Assembly: GCA_964036045.1 (NCBI GenBank)
Contig: OZ038379.1
Location: 186,458,495 to 186,522,494, forward strand
Reading direction: 5' to 3'
Source of the DNA: Eutreptiella sp. 'Long Island Sound 2002'
Taxonomy: Eukaryota > Euglenozoa > Euglenophyceae > Eutreptiales > Eutreptiaceae
DNA length: 64,000 bases
The position numbers and the translations under genes are program-made. Below the pieces are notes generated by a model. It saw nothing but the letters and a program-made list of their open reading frames with translations, was not told the DNA's origin and made no database searches. Below are positions 9,657 to 18,367 of this stretch, one piece after another (the stretch's first letter is position 1; every line of letters begins with the position of its first letter).

Positions 9657-9890
9657 ATTCCCAATATTTGCAATACTATTTCTGGGTACCCTCGTCAGCA
9701 GGACTTAAGCAAGCAGGATGTTGAAAGCAACAAAACAATAATGGCTTGCGCCCATAGCACTCTGTGAAGTACAATGTGACACATGCTTTCGGGAACCAGA
9801 AAATTGCTCATTTGAGCCACACACCATGTTGCATGCAATACACAAGTACTCATGGACTTTGAGCCGTGCCGTGGCAGCGCGCAGCGCAAC
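9657..9890 (-). repeat. upstream pseudo-LTR of the Penelope-like element
   Basis: This block is identical over 234 bp to 3449-3682. It lies about 90 bp upstream of the ORF1 start, so it probably holds the promoter. It repeats the hammerhead-like core at 9698-9679. Confidence 0.9.
9679..9698 (-). ncRNA. hammerhead-like core, upstream pLTR copy (candidate)
   Basis: It has the same sequence and caveats as 3471-3490. Two copies 6,208 bp apart would let a ribozyme cut unit-length transcripts from a read-through RNA. Confidence 0.35.
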
Positions 9891-9993
9891 ATACACGCGG
9901 TCAAGCCAATTGGGACATTACAAGACTTCCTGGCCACCCATTTGGGACATGACGAGACTTTCCGATATGGGCTGGTTGGAACCATTTGTGACA

Positions 9994-10710
9994 TTACGAG
10001 ACTTTTGTCCGAGACATGAACAAACATTTTTGGCGAAGATGGAAAATTTTTCCTCTAGGGGCATAGTGTCCTGGTTCTCTCTCCCCCCGTGTTGTCTTGA
10101 GTGCTATTTTTTTTCGGGAAAACGAGCCTCCATCCACCATGGTTGGCTTACAATCTTCAAAAACCAATTGAGTGGAAGTCTTTTCATTGCATTGAAAAAC
10201 ACAAGATGAAAAATATGAAGCTTCCGGAGGGTCTTCAAAACCAAGCCGTGAAGCCAACTCTTGCAAAGCCGTCCGAATGGACAAATTCTCTTTGTAACAC
10301 GCCTTACAAACAGCAAAAGCATCCTCTCTCCTCTCTCCTCCACCCAACAATTGCTTCAAAAAATTGCACGTCTCAAAGCCATTGGAGGTTGGCTCAAAAG
10401 TGCGGAAGCATGCTCTCTTTTGCGTGCACAAATCGCAAGGCGGGTGCCCTATTTCTTGGAATTCAACCTTCGAGGATTGGGGAGTGGTGGGAGGGGTTAT
10501 CCGTCTCTTCTTGGGAGGGGACCCTTGATCTTCACTTCCGACAATTGGCCAACACTCGATGCAACACGGGTACAAGCCATCTCTGGCCCTATATCGGCCC
10601 TCGAACTCGGGCTTCAAAGGCTCAAACTTCGAAGTCTTGACCTTGCGGCACACCACACAAAAGCCTTCCGTCTTGGCCTTCCTTGGTCGCCCGGGCCAAG
10701 TTCCTTGCAT
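9994..10710 (-). CDS. Cys-rich protein with AT-hook-like start, function unknown
   Basis: This 238-residue ORF starts MQGTWPGRPRKAKTEG, where PGRPRK is an AT-hook core. Four Cys clusters follow: CVVCRKVK, CCIEC, CDLCTQKRAC and CKACY, spaced as in paired zinc-binding loops. A basic PPKKRR stretch near residue 70 could be a nuclear localisation signal. The last ~70 residues are basic and less ordered, so the true end could be earlier. It lies just upstream of the Penelope-like element in the same direction, with about 100 bp between its stop (TAA) and the pLTR. I do not recognise the family. A small DNA-binding protein, or a relic of another mobile element, are both possible. Confidence 0.45.
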   Translation of the reverse strand: MQGTWPGRPRKAKTEGFCVVCRKVKTSKFEPLKPEFEGRYRARDGLYPCCIECWPIVGSEDQGSPPKKRRITPPTTPQSSKVEFQEIGHPPCDLCTQKRACFRTFEPTSNGFETCNFLKQLLGGGERREDAFAVCKACYKENLSIRTALQELASRLGFEDPPEASYFSSCVFQCNEKTSTQLVFEDCKPTMVDGGSFSRKKIALKTTRGEREPGHYAPRGKIFHLRQKCLFMSRTKVS

Positions 10711-12362
10711 CTAAAAGGGAAAGCAACCCATGAGAGAAAGTTGAACAAGTACAACGGCGAAGACCATACACTAGTACATACCGTTCAAAGCCCTAAAGGC
10801 TCAAAGCTTTGTCCTTGTCCTTGAAAGCCGCCAAGCGCACCAAGCGCACGGATTCCTAGTAAGATATACCGAGCGGGTGCCGAAGCGGTAGTTTTGTTAT
10901 TGGGCGATCGTTGCCGTCTTTCGTGCACCAAAGAGGATACCGGAGGTGGAATCGAACATAGTTTTGAAACCTACACCTCCCCATGTGGCCGGATTTTCGC
11001 AAGATGAAAGTCTCTAAAATGACCTATTTTGTATCCTTGAATCTAAGCATCGTGGTGCAAGCATCGGAAGACACCAACCTCCATTGTCCCAAAACTTGTT
11101 GCTTACCACTCACAGAAAACACCAACCGCAAATGTAGAACCACTGAACTCTTAGTTTGACGAACCAATCTACCACAATGGTAGATTGGCAATGGTGGCAT
11201 CTTACAAATTGAGACCTTGTTGTTGAACTACGAACGTGCATACCTGAGGATGGAATCCGAAACTCTGTGGTCACGGAGCTCTTTGCAGACCAAGCAGGCC
11301 TACAAACTTCTTCTTGTTCTCGGCTGCATAGAAGTGAAGATAATCGACCGACATGGGTAAAACGGCGATCCGGACCAGAAAAAAAAATACAGAATAAAAA
11401 CTATTGAGTTACTTAATGGAAACATGTAAAAAACGCATGCATACCGTTCAGGAATTAAAAGATAATTTCTCCGTTGACCACCCCAGTGTGGCGCGCAGGC
11501 GGCTTTGGACAAGCTGGACAAGGGCGGCTTTGGACAAGGGGCCCCCTTGTTGACCACGCCATTGGGACATCAGTGGATTGTTCCAAGATGTCGGAATCTC
11601 AAGTCTTGGGACATTACGAGGGCTATTTGGGACATTAACGAGAATTTTTTGGACATTGTTGCACATTTTGCAGTGAGCATGCGGATTTCTCCATTTGAAG
11701 GATCTTGGAAGGACGTGAAACACGTCGCACAATTTCAGACGACTGAAAGAGTATTGAGAGTTTGTAGAATTGACAATTTGAGTAATGCATATTTTTCGCA
11801 CCACAAGTTGTGTTGGTATTGCGTTTCGTCACTCTTAATAGTGCATCCCCGCGTAGTCTGCAACCCTGCAACAAGCGGTAATTCCTTGATATCCTCTGTG
11901 GTCGAAAAAAGCAACCAAGCACCGCCTTTGGTAAGGTGAAAGAGGCTACGAGCCCAGAGATCACTTCCGAGCTCACAGTGCTATGCTCCGCAGACACGGG
12001 CAGCCAGAACATCAAAGACCAGCGAAGAGTCAGGAACGGAAACGCGACTTCTAGCGTGTCCTTGGAGGGCCCACTTCTTCCGCAAACGCAGACGACAGAA
12101 CACACAAGACGCTCTTGCCCTGCGACATATGCACCTCGTTGCCACAGCACTCAGGACACCTCCTGAACAGTTGAAGGAGACGTGCACGTTCACAACCAAC
12201 CGATACGCCAAAAGTGGCGCGGCTTGTGAACACAACAGTTCACACGATTTCACTACAAGGAAGCCTCGCAAGCCTTCGTGGTTTTCCTTAGTCCATAGAC
12301 TGACCACGTCAAACTTGGCGCTTGTGGTCTTCTCCAAACTGTGGGTGACACACTGTTGACTT
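10711..12362. other. intergenic with short degenerate repeats
   Basis: No supportable gene is seen. Variants of GGGACATTACGAGACTT recur at about 11565-11660 and also at about 9910-10006 beyond the Cys-rich ORF. A short direct repeat of GGCGGCTTTGGACAAG lies at about 11499-11540. Confidence 0.5.
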
Positions 12363-15300
12363 GTGCCTTCAAACAAGTCGCACACTACATCTCGCTACTG
12401 CGTCTGTTGTGTTGTTGCTCGCTTTCCTGCGTGGCGTATGTTCGACAAAACGTCGTATTATTTCTCCTCTTTGATACACACAGACCGCTCTTTCGTGGAA
12501 ATGGATACCGCGCGTGCTCACTTGGTCGAGGAGATCGTGGATTTCCTGATAAGGTCCGTTGTCGCGGCCAAGGCACTCGAGTTATCGGACGACGGAGGGA
12601 AGACGAAGTTACGTGAGTGGGTGCTGGATAGGGTGTCACAGGATCGGCCGCTCAAAATGGTTTTACCCGCGTTTCCTGGCAAGACTCCCAACCTTGACAA
12701 GGTGATGGGTACGATGCCAGACTACGCCGAGTATGCCAGTATTGTCTCGCTTGCGGAGGCATGCCAGCGGTTGTCTGAGATGTATCTCCCTGGCGCCCAG
12801 GTGACGCTGTTCTCCGACTACCACACGTTTCAGGATTACGTGGGAATCAAGCTGGACAACCACTACAACTATCGGTGTGAGCTCGAGGCCATGGTGCGCA
12901 ATGTTGGGGCACAACGTTACATAACCATCAGAAGCTTGAAGGATTTCCCAGAATTTGAAGGTCTACCCGAGGCTGCCTATATGCACCGGTTGCGCGAGGT
13001 ATTTGGCAATCGAGATTTTGAGGCAGAACTTGCGTCATCTGAGCGCTTTGGAAAGAAAATGGAGTCTGACAACAAATTCAAGCACGACCTCGCAGGCTTG
13101 AGGGGATTCATGCTGAAGGATCAAGGGCCTGTGTTGCAACAACGTGGCCTCACAGGCAAGGCGGCAGACAAAGAGGCGCTAGCAATGGCAAAGGGTATGA
13201 TGATCCAAGGGAAAGCGCTGACCAAATTCACGGAGAAGTATTATCCGCTCCCGGAATATTTAAGGCTGAGCATTCATGCGCACCCGTTCGATGGCAAGAA
13301 GTTCACGGTGCTACTGCTGCCTTGCGAGGTCCCGTCGGCACCCCGGGGACGCGTGCGGAGCACATCAGCACTAATTTGCACGCCGTGGCACGTCAGTGCG
13401 TGCTTTGACGCTGATGTTGGCAGGCCACGGTACGCGCAGCGAGCGGAATTCGGGGAGAACAGCCTCGTGGTTACCCACTCTCCGAATAGTAATGACGGCT
13501 GCGTGCAGCAGCAACGCCCCTGGTTGTTGCTGAAGGTCCACGTGAAAGGTAAGTTGGCGACATCTGCTGACTGGCGGGCCGAGCTGCAGCGGCCTGGGTT
13601 TGGATTGGTGTTGACGTGGCAAGGGGCTTCAGAGCCGCCGTCCATCACCGATTTCTCCCCAAAAGAGATATCCACCCTCAGGAAGCAGTTTGGCTTTGTA
13701 CTGCTGAGGCACGCCGCTGCACCCCAGACAAGAGAGGAGTTGGCAGAGTCACTGGTTCCATTTGGGCAGCCCGTACCTTGGAACTTTGGCATCGTACACG
13801 CCGTCAGACCGATGCCCAATGCGGGTACTGTGCAGTCCACAAAGCGGTTGACGCACCACTTCGACCTCATGTATCCTCCACCGTACATGGGCGTCAGGCA
13901 AAACTTGGTCGCTTTCGGAGTGAAGCCGTGTGATTGGGAAGAACTGGGGGAAACCACTACCCACACCTACAACGATTACATACCGCCAATGTTTTGTTTG
14001 TTTTGCAAGACTGCGCCACCGCCGGGGCAGGGGCAGACCACCATCGTCGACGGCCGTCTGGTCTTGCAGCTGCTGCCACCAAACCTCTCACGGGACCTCC
14101 GGCGCACCGTTTTGCGCCACAGGGTCGCTGGCGACGGTTACTACGGTGGGGCGCAATATTTCTATCCTGTGGTCATGAAGTGCCCTGAGACCGGCCGGGA
14201 CATGTTCCGCTATGGTGAGCAGGATCCCGCCAGCGGCAAGAGAATCGAGTACTATGAGAAACCGGATGACCTGACCCTTAGTGTCCAAGAGCTCAACGAG
14301 GTGCTTGTGGCAGCCATGCAGGATTCGAGAGCGTCATGCAGTTGCGATTATGAGAACGGTGATTTCGTGTTCATCGACAACAATGCAACTTTGCACGGTC
14401 GCAAGCCGTTTGCCAAGGGCTGGCCGCGTGAATTGTGGCGCATCCAATTCATGTCGCCGGACGCAAACCCCCCACCGTTTGCCCAACGATACCATACTTC
14501 CTGCCGAGTGGCCAAATGCTCCCAAGCGGATGATTTTGAGTGTGCTTTCGAGCTGCTGGTCGGTTTGAGGGCCAAGGGCCTTGCTGGTTCTGTTGATGCA
14601 TTTCAACAAGCTCTTGCGTGCGCTGTGCGAAAAGGCGGGAAGGTGGTCGATGTGGTTGGACTGTTGAGGGAACTCAGCCTTCAGGGCGTGCCGATCGCTT
14701 CCCGCATCCCCCGATACGCTGCTGTACTGCAGAACGTGGTACCAGCCGAAGCCCAGGGCAGCTACTCGGAGGTGTGCCTGGCATTGCTTCAAGATGCCGA
14801 TTCTTCCAAGTGTGAGAGCTCTGAGGACGTCAACGCACTGTGGGCGGCAACGGCGCGGGCTGCTGGGCTGGGTGGCATGGCCCATGTTCTGTGTCAGTGT
14901 GACCCGCTGAAGCATCCCCAAGTGCCACGCAGCTCCAGCTTGGTGACTGCGCTGATGATGGCCCATGGGAACCTTGGAAGTATGGAGCAAGTGCAGCGCT
15001 GGTGGGCTGAGATGTTCCGCGACGGTGACATCAACAAAGCTATCGACCAGAGGGCTGTGTGTGCATATGGTGAGGCCGCACTCAAGAACGGGCAGTTTGG
15101 CATTGCGCAGCAGGCTGTGCTCATCCATTTCAAGGGGCCGTCGCTGGGCGAAGGAAGTGATGTGCATGAAGCTTGCACAAGGCTCGCCGAAGCGTTTGCG
15201 CAATTTGTATGTGCTGCAGCTGATTGCTCTTTCGTTCATCCTGCTGCCCTCAAGAAACTGGTGCCGTACATGGACGCCACATCGAAGCAGGCGTTGAGGA

Positions 15301-15455
15301 AACATGTTCTCGCCGCCGGTGACTTCGAAATGCTGCGGATGCTGGAAAGGTGCGGTGTGCATGGTGAGAACCTTTCCGCCATCCTACCGTCCAATCCCAT
15401 GTTCAGTGGTCCCCAGGATGGGGTTCTGCACAAGTACCTCAGCTGCCCAAGATAA
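12363..15455 (+). CDS. isocyanide synthase / Fe(II)-2OG oxygenase / PPR-like fusion protein
   Basis: The longest frame gives 1,030 residues. The ATG at 12501 (residue 47, context GGAAATGG) is the likelier start because the synthase homology begins there. Residues ~50-365 match the DIT1/PvcA isocyanide synthase family, with VLPAFPGKTPNLDKVMG, PDYAEY, YLPGAQVTLFSDYHTF and TPWHVS. That family converts an amino acid (typically Tyr or Trp) amine to an isonitrile using ribulose-5-phosphate. Residues ~430-705 are a TauD/PvcB-type dioxygenase with a complete iron triad, H499-F-D501 and H678, and a 2-oxoglutarate Arg R693 fifteen residues later. Residues ~715-1030 are helical 35-residue-like repeats resembling PPR. 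Bacteria keep pvcA and pvcB as adjacent genes; here they are one polypeptide. No clear plastid presequence is seen. The stop is TAA and no intron is evident. Confidence 0.85.
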   Translation: MPSNKSHTTSRYCVCCVVARFPAWRMFDKTSYYFSSLIHTDRSFVEMDTARAHLVEEIVDFLIRSVVAAKALELSDDGGKTKLREWVLDRVSQDRPLKMVLPAFPGKTPNLDKVMGTMPDYAEYASIVSLAEACQRLSEMYLPGAQVTLFSDYHTFQDYVGIKLDNHYNYRCELEAMVRNVGAQRYITIRSLKDFPEFEGLPEAAYMHRLREVFGNRDFEAELASSERFGKKMESDNKFKHDLAGLRGFMLKDQGPVLQQRGLTGKAADKEALAMAKGMMIQGKALTKFTEKYYPLPEYLRLSIHAHPFDGKKFTVLLLPCEVPSAPRGRVRSTSALICTPWHVSACFDADVGRPRYAQRAEFGENSLVVTHSPNSNDGCVQQQRPWLLLKVHVKGKLATSADWRAELQRPGFGLVLTWQGASEPPSITDFSPKEISTLRKQFGFVLLRHAAAPQTREELAESLVPFGQPVPWNFGIVHAVRPMPNAGTVQSTKRLTHHFDLMYPPPYMGVRQNLVAFGVKPCDWEELGETTTHTYNDYIPPMFCLFCKTAPPPGQGQTTIVDGRLVLQLLPPNLSRDLRRTVLRHRVAGDGYYGGAQYFYPVVMKCPETGRDMFRYGEQDPASGKRIEYYEKPDDLTLSVQELNEVLVAAMQDSRASCSCDYENGDFVFIDNNATLHGRKPFAKGWPRELWRIQFMSPDANPPPFAQRYHTSCRVAKCSQADDFECAFELLVGLRAKGLAGSVDAFQQALACAVRKGGKVVDVVGLLRELSLQGVPIASRIPRYAAVLQNVVPAEAQGSYSEVCLALLQDADSSKCESSEDVNALWAATARAAGLGGMAHVLCQCDPLKHPQVPRSSSLVTALMMAHGNLGSMEQVQRWWAEMFRDGDINKAIDQRAVCAYGEAALKNGQFGIAQQAVLIHFKGPSLGEGSDVHEACTRLAEAFAQFVCAAADCSFVHPAALKKLVPYMDATSKQALRKHVLAAGDFEMLRMLERCGVHGENLSAILPSNPMFSGPQDGVLHKYLSCPR

Positions 15456-17850
15456 TATCAAACGGTGCCCAACCACCCTTTCTCCTCTGCCTCTCCTACC
15501 CCACGGTCTGTGAATGGGTGAATCTTGAGCGTTGTGTTTGGTCATTGGCCATGATTCAACATTGTGGAGTCCCCGAACATTTTGCCAGAAAGAGCTGTCC
15601 ATTTTCCGTGTCAACCTGTATCATAACTGTTGTCTTGCAGACAACTGTTGACATAATTTGCAGAAATGCACACGAGCCTGAGCCTCTCCAGTTTGGTGTA
15701 TCTGCATTTACCGCGGTCCTTCAGAATCGTTCGTGGACAGTGACTGTAATGCTGCGATGCCGCTGTCCACACTGCTGTGCCTCCGACGTTGCTGAGCTGA
15801 AATGACCATCACACTTTCCAACACCTTAGATTGCGAATCTGAGTGAGGCAGCCGAACGTAAGCACCAATCCCTGTGGGCTGTGGCAATCATCTCGCCAGC
15901 ACAGCTCTTGCACATTGCCCATTGTTGCCCGCACCAGCCCCATTTGCATGTCCACTTCCATGAATTGGTTGAGCAGTGCATCGCTGGTTTCGTAGAGATT
16001 CGATGCACCTTTTGAACTAGCAGTTGGCGCGTGGGGTAGCTACCCACGTCCCTCCGAGGGACCTGCTGCAGCCATGTCATTTGAAGTGACAGTATATTGA
16101 TGTTGGGTAGTGGTGATTGCTGCGTGTAGGTACTCAGTTTTTGCCTTTTTGTGTGCTCTCATACCATCCCAGTTCCTTCTTTATCTGCTTGCCCTCTGAT
16201 CTGTGTAGCATTGCCCGCCATGTAATCCAAGCACTTCAGCGGCCAACGGGTGCGTGCACACAAGTGTATTGCACTGCGATGGGGCACTGCGCACTGCAAC
16301 AGGCTGCACCACTACGTTGCTGCTGTATGCCCTGCTGCTGTAAATACAACCACGCATGGCAACCACGCATGGCCAATTGCCAGATGATTTTCTTGCTCAC
16401 CTGCTGCAACTACATTACTGCTGCTGTAGTAATACAGCCACGCATGGCCAATTGCTACGACAATTTTGTTGGCTGTAGCAATACAACCAGGCATGGCCAA
16501 TTGCTATGATAGTTTTGTTGCTGTCTGCACAGTGCAACAAGCAGAATATGTGGCAGTCGGAAATTGGGTGCATTGTATTTTGGTTGATGTTTGATGCCAG
16601 TGTTCAGAATGTATTGCATGACTATTCTTTTCCAACATATGTGGTGTTTTTCGTGGTGAGCCTGTGTAGAATGTTCCCTACTACTTTGGGTTTTGCATTA
16701 CGGATGCAAATGTTTTGGTGTTTGTTGGTTTGTCATCAATCAGTAATAAACACCAAGTGACAATCTTCTAATCAGCACCATGCAAACAATTTTTATGTTT
16801 CTAGTTCCAAAGATTTTGTTGGCCATCACCAGAAAGGAGTTTGTGTTGATCCAATCCCACCTAATTGGGTCAAGGGTTCAAGTGTCACCAAAAAGGCCAA
16901 ACAATGCACAAGTTTTATCATGCATCCCACAACATCAAGAGCTTACATAGATTGAGCGATAGGCTGGTTTGGCCATGGAAGTTGACCTGCATGGCCACTG
17001 GTTTGCTGCTTTTTCAGTGGGTTTCCCCCCGCAAGTGGACCCAGGGCCCACCAGCCGCCGTTGGGGAGAGATACCTCACCGCCGGCTTGGGATGTCCGCT
17101 TGGACGCACCTGGCCAACGGCCGAAGGCAGTTGCCTTCCTCTGTGTGGACTCGATGTAGAGAAGTGAAATAGGGCAAGTGCGGGGGCTCCGTTGGCAAAA
17201 CCGACCAAGGGAATGGAAAGGGAAGGAGTGGTGAGAGGCCGATGGGCACCACGGCCTATGGAGGGAAAGGTCAAGGGAAAGGAAAGGGAAGTAGAGAGGG
17301 AAGCCCAGGGCAGGGAGGAAGAGGAAGGTCACAGGGTGGTGAGGCCGATGGGCACCACTGCCCATGGAGGGAAAGGGTCCAAGGGAAGGGCAGCGAATGG
17401 CATCGGCCAGAAGGCGCCGCCAGCTGCAGACGAGAACAACACACCCCCCTCCATTCTGAAATCAGATGTGCACGCTCATGAATACAAGTAAAAATTTAAA
17501 TGGAATAAAATGATCGTGGATTCTGAAAGCGTCATCGAAAAATACATAGTGAAATATGTCAACGACCCGTATCAGCAAGCAATTTGAGAACGGAACGTAT
17601 GAGCATGTCACAGGATTCGAACATTCACGAATGTTTCGACGACGGGGATTATAACCTATTCTTTGAGTTTCCCCAGCAAAGCGCGTCAGTAAAGTGTGTT
17701 ACATCAAATCTGCTCCAAAGGCATGTTCCCAACACAGTGAAGGTAAGGGTTGATATTTTCTGAATTTGTTGTGTGGAAAAGGGGAAAGGCGGTGTTGCGT
17801 TTTACACATACACATGTGAATTGAAAAACCTGTTGATGTACCCACGCGCA
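15456..17850. other. intergenic with imperfect tandem and dispersed repeats
   Basis: No gene is recognised. The unit around CACGCATGGCCAATTGC recurs imperfectly at about 16350-16510. Bases 17315-17435 recur at 26039-26165 on the other side of the light-harvesting gene. Confidence 0.5.
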
Positions 17851-18290
17851 GTGTAGGTGTTGAGTGTGGCGTCCGGGAACACAACTGAGCTTTAAGTGTG
17901 ACTACTATCCTGTCGGTTTCAGTCACCTGATTCTCCACAACATGCACCGAACTATGCAGCAAGTTGAGTCGCAAGTTGAGTGTAGCATCTGCAGCTGCTG
18001 TTATGACGGGTGTTGCTGTGGTTGCAGCTTTTGACACGAGCAGTCCGGATGTGAACTGAGGCTCGTTCTTCGCCCCCATACCACTGCGATGCTTGTTCTT
18101 TGCATCAGTCCGGGAACGATCTTGCCTCGTCTTGTGCGGGGCGCTCTGTGTAGGTGTGACGTGTCCGCGGTTGCTGTTGTGACGAGTGTTGCTGCGAGCA
18201 GTCTCGTTCTTCGCCCCCCTACGACTGCGATGCTTTTACGTTGCAAGTCTGGAAACGATCTTGCGCTGTCTTGTCGCGGGCGCTCAGTGT
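17851..18290 (+). pseudogene. degenerate upstream copies of the light-harvesting gene 5' end
   Basis: Bases 17851-18050 align with 18287-18482, the 5'UTR and first codons of the polyprotein gene: GTGTAGGTGTT, CTCCACAACATGCACC, ACTATGCAGCAAG and CGAGCAGTCC are shared. The copy shifts frame soon after its ATG. Bases 18062-18160 and 18205-18297 are a second pair of diverged repeats. Together they look like at least two decayed partial copies left by unequal exchange in a former gene array. Confidence 0.7.
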
Positions 18291-18367
18291 AGGTGTTAAG
18301 TGTGGCGTTGGGGAACAAAGTTGGGCTTCAAGTGTGACTGTGATCCCGTTACCAGGTTCTCCACAAC

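Larger units (their letters stand above)
3449..9890 (-). mobile_element. intact N-terminal-GIY-YIG Penelope-like element with two ORFs and pseudo-LTRs
   Basis: The element lies on the minus strand between two identical 234-bp direct repeats (9657-9890 upstream, 3449-3682 downstream), giving a unit of 6,208 bp. The order 5' to 3' is pLTR, ORF1 (9569-8265), ORF2 (8265-3715), pLTR. Direct pseudo-LTRs and a reverse transcriptase with an attached GIY-YIG nuclease are hallmarks of Penelope-like elements. The GIY-YIG lies before the RT, as in the permuted clade described from green algae and protists (Chlamys-type). Both frames are uninterrupted and the repeats are identical, so the insertion looks young. 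A zinc-knuckle/RRM/coiled-coil ORF1 is not the usual gene content of PLEs. Confidence 0.85.

Noticed and set aside
10866-10960. tRNA-like boxes (GCCGAAGCGGTAG on plus, GTTCGATTCC on minus)
   Set aside because: The two boxes lie on opposite strands and no cloverleaf or acceptor stem can be drawn.
16350-16510. CRISPR-like array
   Set aside because: The repeats are imperfect, spacing is irregular, and the context is eukaryotic.
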